This document shows, one piece after another, positions 1 to 11,960 of a stretch of 64,000 nucleotides of DNA (within the stretch, counting starts at the first letter, position 1; every line of letters begins with the position of its first letter). Source of the stretch: Phoronis australis (lineage: Eukaryota; Phoronida; Phoronidae); assembly GCA_002633005.1 (NCBI GenBank), contig NMRA01000266.1:186784-250783 (forward strand), given 5' to 3'. The position numbers and the translations under genes are program-made. Below the pieces are notes generated by a model. The model saw nothing but the letters and a program-made list of their open reading frames with translations, was not told where the DNA came from and ran no database searches.

Positions 1-1497
1 TTGTCACTACATCATTCATATACATGTATATGCCTTAAAACAAGTTAGTAATATTATTAGTAATATTACGAATTTTATATATCCACATTTAAATGTTTGT
101 CGCTATCTGCAAATACAGTTCGTTAAAACTGTTCACCTAATGACTCCTTACATGATAGCCTCGAGTGGCATCTGAAACACAAAAAATATTACGGCTTGCT
201 AACATTTTGCAACGAACCACTTACCTTGGAGTTGATTTTATACAAATTGGTTATTTCAGCCCATTATATTGACTTGTATGCACCAGCATTTTGAGTGCAC
301 ACTTCGGTTGCATTTCTCCTCATCAGATTTTTACCTCTGAAAGTGGTTGGTCGGTCGATTTTCAGTGAGGTTATGCCCAGCATAGTGTTACAACCAAAAT
401 AACTAATTCAATTGATCGTATATACACTGAATCAAGTAACCCAAAATTTGGGACGTTCCTTTACCTTTTAAGGTCAAATGCCATTAAATGGCTCGCTGTC
501 TTGTGACCCATAATCCTTTTGGTACAATTGAGGGTTTGGAACATATACGAGGACAATGAGTGATGGCAGACAGTCAGACATGGGAAATAAAGACTTTGCT
601 AGGTTCAAAAGTACCATAATGGGCCAAAAGAGCCGTATAAAGGGCAAGCAAATGTTTTCCCTTTAATTGTAAGCGGCAGTATCACGAGCTCGTTATGAAA
701 CAGATCGCGAAGTTGCAGCGGCCGGCACACGACCTGAGAGTTGTACTGAATTGTATTTATTAATGGAGGTAAATCCAGTTGACAAAGATAAAAAGTGTTA
801 TAGTGTACAGGGAGCTACGTATAAATGAATTGGCAGTATTTTGCAGAGCTGATTTATTCCTACAGTTCCAACCTGGAACTATAAAAAATTGAACAGAATA
901 TATCATGATTTGCAGCACGGGGTTGAGCCGATTACTCCACGTCAATGAACCAATTTATTGGTTAGTCATTTACATTACTAATCAGTTTACATAATCTATG
1001 TATGTACTTCCGGGTAAACAACAAGATAGAACAATGCAAAATTAGCCTTCACAAGCAGAAATAATCAAAGAAAAAAACACCTATTCATAAATGAGAATCA
1101 GGTTCTTTCTGGCTGTCTCTAGACTAAAAAATCATATTAAACTGAAGTAAAAATAAGGCGCAATCACTACTAAAGCATATACACTGGGTCAATATAATGA
1201 TCATGAAGTACACACAGAACTAATTTAGGTTGAGTATGCTGTTAAAGCAAACGGTGTCACAACCAAACCGAAACAATCTGACCGCCGTGGAACACATGTG
1301 CAATCAAGGCCAACTGTAAACAATGGCATTGTAGGACAAAATATGTTAAGTACAAAAAACTGAGACCACAATTCATGAACAAATACTAAACACCATTTTA
1401 TTGGAAATGAGCTTTTCTCAAATAAATGAGCTTCGAAAAAAGGACTTAAATTGAATACTTAATAAGGTATTGCCCAGGCAATGCCACACTTGTAAAT
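1..1497. other. no gene recognised
   Basis: A+T-rich sequence with only short reading frames that lack codon-like composition or convincing splice sites. I see no domain, RNA gene or clear repeat boundary here. Confidence 0.5.
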
Positions 1498-1566
1498 TCA
1501 TTGATCGGTCTATCCTATATATTTATATGGTATACACTAGCGTCATTCGTTTGAGTGGTCTATCAG

Positions 1567-1620
<54 letters not shown>

Positions 1621-1660
1621 ATATACCACTGACGTCATTCGTTTGAGTGGTCTATCTTAT
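1498..1660. repeat. (TA)n microsatellite between short direct repeats
   Basis: A run of about 50 bases of TA dinucleotides (1569-1618) is flanked by two copies of a phrase reading GTCATTCGTTTGAGTGGTCT (near 1541 and 1634). The same right-hand phrase follows another TA run at 8882-8912, so this is the left edge of the duplicated 2 kb repeat. Confidence 0.8.
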
Positions 1661-3632
1661 ACACAGGATATACCAAGAAGCCTGACAACAGTGAGCTTCA
1701 CGTCTTCATGTGAAGCAATTACTGTGCAGGACACTTCATGAAGAAAATTCATTTCAAACACTCTGTGTGCATTTCATTACAGGTCCCAAATAATCTCACG
1801 AATCCCAATAAAATAACACGGACAAAATCGTCGTTGATTCCTTGTCCCCCGATTCACGAGCAAGCTGGTTCAGAAGCTCTAACAGCAGTGCAATGAGATT
1901 CTCCAAAATTTGCTTATCTGTTAACCAGCGCACAGTGTACAGTACCATGAATGGTTACCACAAATTCTCTGTAAGCGATAAAGATAATCATTAACATATT
2001 CTACCAATGAGACCAGTTGTGTGTCCCTGATTTAGTAGTTTGAACATGCTGTATCAGGTGAAGGCGACTCTTCCTCTTATCTATGGCTTTTTGGAACACA
2101 GGAAGTTGTTTAGCACCTGTTTAAAAGGAATTGACAAGTTTAAATTTCTTTTATGCAAACACGACAATACTACATACAAAATACACATTACATACAGACA
2201 AAGGTGTTTTCATATTGACGTGCATAATACCTGTGACTAATACATCGAGCTTTGAAATAGAACAAGGATCGAGATTTATTGTCAATAGGTGAATGTTAGA
2301 TCGATAAGAAAATCAAGTTAACGGAAATATATATTATTTCCTGTTTCCACTGTGAAGATTGAAATAAGTTCACCCATCACATTTAAGTATTTTATGCACT
2401 ATAGACAACTAAAACAACCCATAAACGAAAGTGTTGGTAGAACAAACACTTTCCTGATAGAAGACAACCTTCAAGGACAATGACAACTGCATATAAAGCT
2501 AAAAATCACCCATCTTGCGTATCGAAAAACCAATATTAACAACATCATTGATAAGTCATTACCTCTGTATGCTCCTGACTCTCGTGGGAACATTTGTATC
2601 AAACATTACAGTATGCCACCATGTTTCAGTCCAATTGTTAAGTGTTATCAACTGTACATGTATCTAGATATGCAAACGACGCATATTCATATACATGTAT
2701 GTATGTTACCTCACTCAGTCGAACGACGTGGTTACTTTTCAAATAACGAACTGAATGCTCTGTGCAGTGGTTTGTAACATAGTGTTCCAAAGCAAGTGGA
2801 ATAATGGACAGTATCTTTATATAGAGCCAGTTTTTTTGATCATATAGTTTTTATACATGTATACATTGGAGTATTGTGTTTTAGCCCAGAAAAGTCTAAT
2901 CAGCTCTACGAGAACATGCAAAGCCTGTCAACAGACCTTCAGATAGTTGTGTTCTGTAACTATGGTCATCAATATTTATACCTGATGACATCACACAGAA
3001 TATCAATGAAAAACTAATATTCATTAAATTGCACGTTTAAAAATGAAATTAGTATTTCCACTTAACTGGTATTTTAATGGCCAAAAGTAACACTTTTACT
3101 AAACAATTGTTATTCTGAACTTCTTCCTTAAACAGATTAGAAACGATTACCGATCCCTTAACGCCATGCAGGCAACGATTGGCGATGTCATAAGCAAGTG
3201 AGATATAAAACGAATGCTCTACCACCAATTACGAGTATAATTGCGAGCTCTAACTCTAAGCACTGGTCTATGCAAGGGGGTAAGGTGGCAGGTAAAACGG
3301 GGCATGACACACTGTTCAAATGCAAAATCCCTCGCGGTACGGTAGACAAGGTGCCTAAACTACACGGTTTACGGACTCACAAGCACGGTCACGAACCCAT
3401 GAACACGACTCACGTACATGCAAACACCATTCACTGACTCACAAACACGGGAACGGACTCTCAAAACACAATTCATTCACCCAAATACACGGGACAAGGA
3501 CTAACCTTCAAGAGAAACATGGTTAACGGACCGCCAAACACGGGTCACTGACTCATCGGCTTCCTGGGTCACCTGACATCTACATTTTGTCCGTAAACCT
3601 TGTTTTTGCGGTCCGTTAATCGTGTTTCTTCG
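1565..3632. repeat. 2 kb dispersed repeat, copy 1 (truncated at a gap)
   Basis: Near-identical, by eye a few percent diverged with small indels, to 8880-10922. It starts at the TA microsatellite and runs through the left arm of a GTGTTNNTGAGTCCGTG-rich foldback (about 3352-3580) and the first bases of the right arm, then stops at a single N (3633). The right arm present in the second copy is missing here, so the assembly probably broke in the hairpin. It contains a decayed copy of the small reading frame seen at 9048-9248, with an in-frame stop. No intact transposase or reverse transcriptase is visible, so a non-autonomous element or segmental duplicate is likely. Confidence 0.8.
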
Positions 3633-3633
3633 N
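3633..3633. other. single-N assembly join
   Basis: Sequence identical to the foldback of the second repeat copy stops at this N and unrelated Penelope-like sequence follows. The join may not be contiguous in the genome. Confidence 0.8.
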
Positions 3634-3670
3634 CTCAACGTTTCGTCTTATTCAACAAGACATCATCAGG
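3634..3670 (-). ncRNA. hammerhead-ribozyme-like motif of a Penelope-like element
   Basis: On the minus strand the order is CTGATGA (3669-3663), one extra T, a 5-bp stem (GTCTT/AAGAC) with a 7-base loop, then GAAACG. This is the hammerhead catalytic core arrangement (CUGANGA, stem II, GAAA). Penelope-like retroelements are known to carry such ribozymes. The extra base next to the core and the unresolved flanking stems leave activity uncertain. A second motif of the same design lies at 40181-40216. Confidence 0.45.
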
Positions 3671-4316
3671 ATATGTACAGAGGGACAACAAGTGTCGATT
3701 ACCCTTCAAGTCATATCCATGAAGTGAAATGAGAGTGAGAGATACAGGGAAAGTAATGTGCGGCAATTGTCCGTTTTCTAGTTCTGAAACGTGAGCAGAT
3801 GACGCCATCTCTGTCAGGCTCTACGGTGTATGTTGATACCTTTGATAAAACTACTCTTCTACAAACACGTTGAAACCATCGTGAATGACATTCTTGCTTA
3901 ATTCGCCAATAAAAACTCTCACAGATGAAAACTTAATCATTTATTGATCTGGCACATAGTGAACTATTAATATCCAAATTATCTTTAAAATCAAATGATG
4001 GGCACCAAAATATAGGATACATGTACATCCATAGAAACAATATTTGTGATATAAATGTAAAAAGAGTTTCATCCTGCGCAACATACGGATCTTAGCAAGC
4101 TTCCAGTCACCACAATTTCAGACTCCGACCATCTTAGTGACAATTGCGACTACAAATATAATTAAAGAAAATGTTATAGTTTTAGATTAAATCGTGTTTG
4201 CTTTCTTCATACAAAATGCTGATACATAGTGATTACCATTCTCAATAACTGAAAGCAGTTATTTTTAAAGATGTTTAAACTGCAAAAACTGCAGTGCCAT
4301 TTGACTTCTGTATTGT
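3671..4316. other. no gene recognised
   Basis: Possibly the rest of a decayed Penelope-like element after the ribozyme-like motif. I see no reading frame or domain that supports it. Confidence 0.4.
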
Positions 4317-4657
4317 CTAATTAACAAAACTCTGAAAGGCTGTTGTTGAAGTGATGATGGTGACAATGAAGACCTTAGGGAACTGAGGTGGCACTATGTA
4401 GCTTAAGACACAAAAAACATAATTATGATATCCATTGCTACTCTCATCAAAGGCAGATGCTCTTAACTTTGCTACACCCTTATTAAATGTCCTGTGAACA
4501 TCACTTTTAGCGTCACTAACACATCCCGATGACTCTTTTCCCTCCTCAGTGGGAACTGTCGTATTGTCATCACCACTTTCAGCATCACTGCATAGTTTGG
4601 TCATTTTTCCTTTAACCTAGAAGTTTCCAGACATCATACTAGTGACATTTGTATCAC
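4317..4657 (-). CDS. possible exon(s) of an acidic protein
   Basis: A 95-codon minus-strand frame opens with an acidic, Ser/Thr-rich stretch (residues 1-45, including SDAESGDD and TEEGKESSG) and ends in a hydrophobic tail that may be read-through into an intron. A good acceptor (polypyrimidine tract then CAG) precedes 4657, and a short frame there reaches a stop at about 4615. The acidic style resembles the small exon at 6990-6940 on the same strand, so both may belong to one gene, but I could not join them in a consistent phase. No domain is recognised. This could be chance coding potential. Confidence 0.22.
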
Positions 4658-5463
4658 CTGAAAATAAAATTGAAATTTTAGACACTGCATTTTGCTATGA
4701 TAAAAGTTCGAAGGTTGGACAGGAAATTGTTTTTCATAATACATGCATTGTGAAAGCTGTCATAAAATAGTTTTTGTCAATTTTAGGGATTTACAGGAAT
4801 TTTATGTATATTTTACTATATTTAGGCCGGAGAGGTACCTACTTAGTTTCAAGTTTTTTTACACTTTTTACAATTTTCTTAGTGTAGAACTTTAATCATT
4901 TGACAGGCATCCTTGCACACATTGCAAAAGCTGTCATTCCTGTGATGTATATATTTAGTAATGGAATCTTTAGTTATACTTTACGCGTAACTCTCGTTAA
5001 TATGGTGAAATACTTGACACCATGGCGTATGTATTTAGCTATGAAGTTTGTACATTAGAGCGACCGATTTTTGTTGTCGGACTAAGGATTGGAGCTAACA
5101 CTGGAGCTTCGGACCATAGACATGGATCCTACATTCTTACTAAAATATACTATCTTACACAAACAATAATATAACATTAACAATTATAATAACAATAATA
5201 CTTTTGTGATTTCTTTGTAGTTCAAATCTGTTACGTGTGTCCCCTTTTAGCATTCCTGCAGGTCGATAGTCCAACGGGAAGTTAGTCGGAAAGACGTTTA
5301 AGGAGCAGTGGCCTTTTGGTCTTCTGAATTAAGTTGTGTTTTTCTTATTACTACTTTCATTTTCATAGGTTTGTGGTCTCAAAACCAAAGGACCTTTATT
5401 CTAAAGAGTATTAACCCGAAAAATGCGTGCTTTGTTTGTTTGTGAAAAATTGACTTCACAAAT

Positions 5464-5620
5464 AAGGAAACTAAACCATGTTTTGATGAATTCAACCAAT
5501 TCTGGTCCTATCATTTGATAATGCATCATTGGCGTCAATCTTTGAAAGAGCTAGAATTAACTAAAAACTCATGCCCCTATCTCGCATTTTGGTCCTTGGT
5601 GGGTTGTCTTTACCCACAGT
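5464..5620. repeat. dispersed repeat, related to 47191-47350 and 48448-48610
   Basis: A stretch around AATGCATCATTGG is recognisably similar, at diverged identity, to two copies near 47.2 and 48.5 kb. It is a low-copy interspersed repeat with no coding capacity. Confidence 0.5.
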
Positions 5621-5714
5621 TGCCGAGTAATTCTCCAAGGCGCAGGTCGTGCCTAGCCTATTAGGAGACTTTCAAAATAGTTTCAAAATTTTCCGAACTT
5701 TTCAGAGTAGCGCA

Positions 5715-5850
5715 GCACTGAAAAAAATGGGGGGTTATAGCCCCCTGCACCCTGTTTTGCACCGCCAATAGACCATGGGCGTCGGACCACTTAAAAAAGT
5801 GCGGGCTATAGCCCCCCCAGCCCCCTATGGTGCGCCGCCCATGTTACACG
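5715..5850. repeat. inverted GGGGCTATAGCCCC-type repeat
   Basis: Two blocks with TTATAGCCCCC and GCTATAGCCCCCC flank the sequence GCACCGCC/GCGCCGCCCATG. They look like two ends of a small MITE-like element. No open frame crosses it. Confidence 0.4.
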
Positions 5851-6400
5851 CCATTATTTTGTTCCAGAAAACTGGAGAGTTAAGTGTCTTTAGTCGGATG
5901 AGCTATTGGTCTGATTGGTCCACTAAGCATTACTATATCGCCGATTGGTGGGTTACAGGGCTAGGATGGCAAGAAAAAATTACCGAAAGAACCCTGCATT
6001 TTCAAAACAAAGTCTTTAACATTTGCATTCATAATAATTATTAATTGTGCTCAAATGTGCAGTCTTCTATAAGCTCTGATGCAATGTTATCACCCTAATC
6101 AATTTCAGACTAGCAATCCTTTGAACTAAAGTTCCTTTGCACTAGAGACTATCAAAGGTCCGTCGGAATACAGGATCGAACCACCCATCTCAGCGCAACT
6201 CGTATAGACATCATAAAACAATAAAGAAACAATACCTGAAAAGGTATTACCATATCCTTGGCATCAGCAAGAAATAAATTTTGAATCAAAAAAGAAATTG
6301 TATGGTAAAATTTGAAAAACAAGTAATTTTTTGTTGCAAGAAATACCTTTCAGACGATCTATCAGAGTAAATTCATGGTTATTTTTGCAGAACTGAACAC

Positions 6401-6435
6401 CTTGTGACGAAAACGGCACTCCCTCACTTCTTCAT
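6401..6435 (-). CDS. possible micro-exon
   Basis: On the minus strand a TTTGTTTCAG acceptor precedes 35 nt that start with two bases of a split codon and encode 11 residues (EEVRECRFRHK) before a possible GTGTTC donor. It would follow 6990-6940 in phase (that exon ends with one base G, giving Asp). The size and weak donor make this tentative. Confidence 0.18.
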
Positions 6436-6939
6436 CTGAAACAAATTATAAATGCAGTGATCTATCCTGCACCTTCACATTTGCAGTCATTTGTTTGGCT
6501 TATTTAAAGTTCTCTTCTAAATTTCCATTAACATGAGTTTGAAAGTTTTTAAGTAGTTCTACTATATTAAATGGTTCACCTAGTTAACAATAAATATGTT
6601 AGGAAGCCAACTGCTGCAAATAACGAATTGTGCAATGTTTTACAATGCTAGTTGATTAAGTCTGAAAAACAGGCTGTATGCTAGCGGAACAAGAATCAAA
6701 ATGACTCTGTAGTTACCTTATGAAAGTAAAAAATCAAAGTAGTGATTCATTATGACCTCGCACTCACGAGTTTAAAAAATAAAATTACAGAAGCTTTGCG
6801 AAAATTTGTAGAATCTGCGAAAATGTATATGTATATTTCCCATAATACTTTATTTATTTGAAACTAACACCACCTTCATAACTCACCCATGTGAAGTTGC
6901 ATGTTTCCATACTCTGAGAAAACAAGCACCAAATTCTAC

Positions 6940-6990
6940 CTTCATCTGTATCATTGTCACTTGAATTGAATGGAGTGACAACATTCTCAT
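6940..6990 (-). CDS. possible small acidic exon
   Basis: 51 nt on the minus strand between a strong acceptor (TTTGTTTTTCAG) and a GTAGAA donor, with a 2+48+1 phase. It encodes 16 residues ending NSSDNDTDE. Its phase is compatible with the 6435-6401 segment. The acidic composition matches the frame at 4604-4317. No family is recognised. Confidence 0.22.
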
Positions 6991-7134
6991 CTGAAAAACA
7001 AATCAAAACTGTCAATAGAAATGAAATGCTGTCTATAGTCCAATGGGTCTATAGTTCAAAAACAATGGGATCTATAGTCCGAAAAGTCAATAGTCGGAAC
7101 AGAAAACTAGCTAATAGTTTTTTCACATATTCTG

Positions 7135-7273
7135 TAATCTACAGAATTAAATGTCTTCAGGATTTCAGATAATTTTACATCATACTCTCCATCTTTCAAA
7201 ATTCCGTAAAGCTCTGTAAAGCAGGCAAAGCTCTCTTTCTTGAAATTGTGGTCATTCAACGAACAATAACCTG
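7135..7273 (-). CDS. possible exon, unrecognised protein
   Basis: A minus-strand acceptor (TTAGCTTGTTCAG) is followed by an open frame of about 45 codons with protein-like composition (contains SFACFTELYGILKDGEY and KLSEILKTF). A GTAGAT donor is available near 7147. The phase to the next small exon does not match at that donor, so the model is incomplete. It is the best coding candidate in the 4-8.5 kb region, where a small spliced minus-strand gene may lie. Confidence 0.27.
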
Positions 7274-7289
7274 AACAAGCTAAGAACAC

Positions 7290-8879
7290 TTACATGTATT
7301 CTTGGTAACTACCGACTTCGTAACGCAAGATAAAATTTCCCTTACTTCTTCGGACTATTGACCGGTCGAGCCACAGAACCTTTAGACCAACCATCCCTTA
7401 ATTATTGAGTCTTTTAAGCAGAGAATTCAAAGATATTTTAGGTATTTTTTTCACATGGTCTGCTCTGGTGTTTGTGCCGTCCTTTTAATGACAACAGAAA
7501 ATATATTTAGTGAATACACATTCTAGGCACATAGTTAGTAAAGATTTGAGAACCTGTATAATTTGGCAACTCACACAAAATAACTTCAGGAAATTATTTT
7601 ACCCTGGAATTTCCCATTTCAAGTTTGAGATTTGGTTTTCAGTCACTGATTTCAAAGGCTTCATGTAAGGGTTGAAAAGGATCTAAGGTTGATACTAGAC
7701 CCCTCACATTGAATCAATGTGAAAACATGAACTGTTTCATGCTTCATTAAGAAGATACTCACATTTAAAGAACTGGGCAAACATCACAGCATATCTATAC
7801 CTTTGGTCGCTAATTTTTCATTCTTGTTTGAAGTGTAAAATATTCTTTAAGGAAAAGTTTGTGCTTGACATTTACGATTGAACCAGACCAAACTGCAAAA
7901 GTTTTATGAGTGATTTGACTCAATGCCTCACGATATGCTTTAGTGTAAATGCTTCTTATTAAAATTTGTTATATGCATAGTTATTGCTTATCCATTTGAT
8001 ACAGGGATTCCATCTTAGAGGGCCTTTTGTAGCGTTCCAGTCCACAAAATGGACGAATTTCGTAGGAAAATCGCTATTGAAAGGGCACCCATTTAATTGT
8101 AAGGAGTTCTCTTAGAAAATGTACCATATCGCAGTGAATCTGGAAAATCTTACGAAGTGCGATAATTCTCAGCGATAAAAAGCAAAGAAATCTACAACTC
8201 TCTGGAATTTTTATAGTAAAAGAGATTCTTCAGCTCATAATAAAGAGGTGGTTAGATTTTGAAATATTTTTAGGAGGGACAGATGCGAGTATTTGACCGC
8301 ATCTTCTGCATTAGAAATAGTTTGTAGGACCCTGCCAAATACATGTTAGCCATGATTATGCCAGTCTAATACATGAATTTGCAATAACTTAAATAATCAA
8401 AATATTAAGAAATTTGAAAGACTTACCATAGACTTGGATCTTGAATGTACCATCTTCTACTCAAACATACTCATTTCAGATAAAACGAAGTAAAACTTGT
8501 CTCAACTCAAACTCTGAAACGGATGTTCAACTCCAACTCTATAACACTAAAATCAAAACCTCAGAGGCTTGTTACAGTGGAAGGTCAACTAAGTTAATGG
8601 GCATTACATAACACTGCACCAATGTAGGTCACATATGGCTGTCTGGAGCAGGGCACTCATTAACAGTGACATCTTTTGGGAGGGCCTGATCAGAGTTATA
8701 TATAGGATGTCCTTATGAAACCAAGTTGTTGAGAGAATACACGTGGAGACACTGTGCATACCAAAGAACAGTTTCTGATAGGTCTGAAATTGTGGGGCAT
8801 TATATATACCCCACAATTTTTTGCAACCCCACAGTAAAGGTCTCATATATAAAAATGCCCCAGATCTGTATAGTTCTCT
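7290..8879. other. no certain gene
   Basis: A short ATG-started segment at 8453-8427 on the minus strand ends exactly at a strong GTAAGT donor and could be a first coding exon for the region above. Nothing else is supported. A small inverted repeat (GGGGCATTATATATACCCC) sits near 8797. Confidence 0.3.
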
Positions 8880-8881
8880 TA

Positions 8882-8913
<32 letters not shown>

Positions 8914-9047
8914 CATATACCACTGACGTCATTCGTTTGAGTGGTCTATCTTATACACAGGATATACCAAGAAGCCTGACAACAGTGAGCTTCACGTCCT
9001 CATGTGAAGCAGTTACTGTGCAGGCCACATCATAAAGAAAATTCATT

Positions 9048-9248
9048 TCAAACACGTTGTGTGCATTTCATTACAGGTCCCAAATAATCTCGCGAATCCC
9101 AATAAAATAAAACGGACAAAATCGTAGTTGATTCCTTGTCTCCCGATTCATGAGCAAGCTGGTTCAGAAGCTCTAACAGCAATGGAATGACGTTCTCCAA
9201 AATTGGCTTGTCTTTTAACCAGCGCACAGTGTACAGTACCATGAATGG
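9048..9248 (-). pseudogene. exon-like frame inside the 2 kb repeat
   Basis: A minus-strand frame of about 66 codons following a TAG acceptor-like site, with protein-like texture (includes LLLELLNQLAHESGDKEST and YWDSRDYLGPVMKC). The equivalent frame in copy 1 (about 1945-1750) has a TGA where this one has an Arg codon (CGA), so at least one copy is dead. It could be a captured host exon or a remnant of the element's own protein. I do not recognise the family. Confidence 0.3.
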
Positions 9249-10638
9249 CTACCACAAATTCTCTGTAAGCGATAAAGATTTTCATTAACACCTGCTATCA
9301 ATGAGACCAGTTGTGAGTCCCTGATTTAGTAGGTTGAACATGCTGTATCAGGTGAGGGCGACACTTCCTCTTATCTATGGCTTTTTGGAACACAGGAAGT
9401 TGTTTAGCACCTATTTAAAAGAAATTGACTAGTTTAAATTTCTTTTATGCAAACACGATAATACTATATACAAAAATACACATTACATACAGACAAAGGT
9501 GTTTTCATATTGACGTGCATAATACCTGTGACTAATACATCGAGCTTTGAAAAGAGAACAAGGATCGAGATTTATTGTCAATAGGTGAATGTTAGATTGA
9601 TAAGGAAATCAAGTTAACGGAAATATATATTATTTCCTGTTTCCACTGTGAAGATTGAAATAAGTTCACCAATCACATATAAGTATTTTATGTACTATAG
9701 GCAACTAAAACAACCCATAAACGAAAGCTTTGGTAGAACAAACACTTTCCTGATAGAAGACATCCTTCAAGAAAAATGACAACTGCATAAAAAGCTAAAA
9801 ATCACCCATCTTGCATAACGAAAAACCAATATTAACAACATCATTGATAAGTTATTACTTCTGTATGTTACTGACTCTCGTGGGAACATTTGTATCAAAC
9901 ATTACTGTATGCCACCATGTTTCAGTCCAACTGTTAAGTGTTAACAACAGTATCTAGATATGCAAACGACGCATATTTACACATGTATGTTACCTCACTC
10001 AGTCGAACGACGTGGTTACTTTTCAAATAATGAACTGAATGCTCTGTGCAGTGGTTTGTAACAAAGTGTTCAAAAGCAAGTGGTATAATGGACAGTACCT
10101 TTTTATTGAGCCACTTTTGTTTATCATAGAGTTTTTATACATGTACATGTATACATTGTAGTATTGTGTTTTAGGCCAGAAAAGTCTAATCAGCTCTACG
10201 AGAACATTCAAAGCCTGTCAACAGACCCTCAGATAGTTGTGTTCTGTAACTATGGTCATCAATATTTAGACCTGATGACATCACACAGAATACCAATGAA
10301 AAACTAATATTCATTAAATTGCACGTTTAAAAATGAAATTAGTATGTCCAATTAACTGGTACTTTAATGGCAAAAAGTAACACTTTTATTAAACAATTGT
10401 TATTCTGAACTTCTTCCTTAAACAGATTAGAAACGATTACCGATCCCTTAACGCCATGCAGGCAACGATTGGCGATGTCATAAGCAAGTGAGATATAAAA
10501 CGAAAACTCTACCACCAATTACGAGTATAATTGCGAGCTCTAACTCTAAGCACTGGTCTATGCAAGGGGGGTAAGGTGGCAGGTAAAACGGGGCATGACA
10601 CACTGTTCAAGTGCAAAACCCTCGCGGTACGGTAGACA

Positions 10639-11085
10639 AGGTGCCTAAACTACACGGTTTACGGACTCACAAGCACGGTCACGGACCCATGAACACGACT
10701 CACGTACATGCAAACACCATTCACTGACTCACAAACACGGGAACGGACTCTCAAAACACAATTCATTCACCCAAATACACGGGACAAGGACTCACCTTCA
10801 AGAGAAACATGGTTAACGGACCGCCAAACACGGGTCACTGACTCATCGGCTTCATGGGTCACCTGACATCTACATTTTGTCCGTAAACCTTGTTTTTGCG
10901 GTCCGTTAATCGTGTTTCTTCGTGAATGTGAGTCCGTGTCCCGTGTATTTAGGTGAATGGATCGTGTTTTGAGAGTCCGTTCCCGTGTTTGTGAGTCAGT
11001 GAACGGTGTTTGCAGGTACGTGAGTCGTGTTCATGCGTCCGTGATCGTCTTTATGAGTCTGTTAACCGTGTAGTTTAGGTACCTT
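10639..11085. repeat. foldback: 200-bp imperfect inverted repeat built of short subrepeats
   Basis: The left arm (about 10639-10830) is made of ACGGACTCACAAACACGG-like units. The right arm (about 10880-11085) carries their reverse complements (CCGTGTTTGTGAGTCCGT-like). The two arms pair over most of their length around a spacer of roughly 50 bp. Foldback ends of this kind are known for Foldback/MuDR-like DNA elements. Confidence 0.75.
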
Positions 11086-11090
11086 GGTAG

Positions 11091-11960
11091 ATAGTAGTAC
11101 ATGTAGTATGTTACGGTAGAAACTCGTTCAATCTAGCCTGCAGTATTCAATGCAATATAATTGCCTACATTCATTCTGTGTCTGGCTGCGTATTCTAGCT
11201 CTTAACTCTGTTCATTGCAAAGGTCCCAGGTTGGCAGCCATTTCAGCCCCTCGATCACCCACCCACCCTTCTTAGTCAAGCCACCTCTGGAAATGCCAGA
11301 ATAATATACAGAATGGACAAGAAAAATAATTAAAACAGAAACAAAAACTCACGACAGACGAATTCATGTCCACCATTCCAATCACGGTGAAGGTTTACTT
11401 AACAGCTGCACACTAGATATCGCAAATGCTTGCTTAATCTCAAGATCACTCGCGTGAACGTGGAATAGAAATTTATTCCTAATTCACGCATGGCAGAATT
11501 TCCAGAAAGTTTCTGGGCGTTCATCTTATCTAGAACTGGAGATGTTGATTTAATTTCCCTGAATAATTCCAAGAATGTAAAACAGTAAACAGTGTCACCC
11601 CATGATAAACGTGTATCCTTAACTATGGCACCGTAGTTGCAAAATATATCAATAAAGTTTTCAGAGAAAACTTTGAACGAAATTTGTTATCGGCTGCTGT
11701 TTGGGTTGTGATAGAAAATAAAATCGTGTTGGAAACAATGTGGAAGCTGTGGTTGTTAGAAAACAATAACATGTTCCCTAAGCAGGGTATTTTGAAAATG
11801 TGGGTCAATTGGTGTGAATCGGTTTTCGTCTTAATTTCGTTTCTTAAGAAGTCATAGTCCGTTGGCTTGTGCAGATATGCCAGCAGATGTAGAGTTTTGT
11901 GTACAGCTGTGTTATTTCTTTGCTATATAGACTAAGTTCAACAATTTCCAACTGACAGCA
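11091..11960. other. no gene recognised
   Basis: Only short frames without splice support. One TACATGTA-type motif lies at the left edge. Confidence 0.4.

Larger units (their letters stand above)
8880..11090. repeat. 2 kb dispersed repeat, copy 2 (complete)
   Basis: Second copy of the repeat at 1565-3632, starting at a TA microsatellite (8882-8912). Unlike copy 1 it continues through both arms of the terminal foldback to about 11085. No transposase or reverse transcriptase is visible. Confidence 0.8.
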
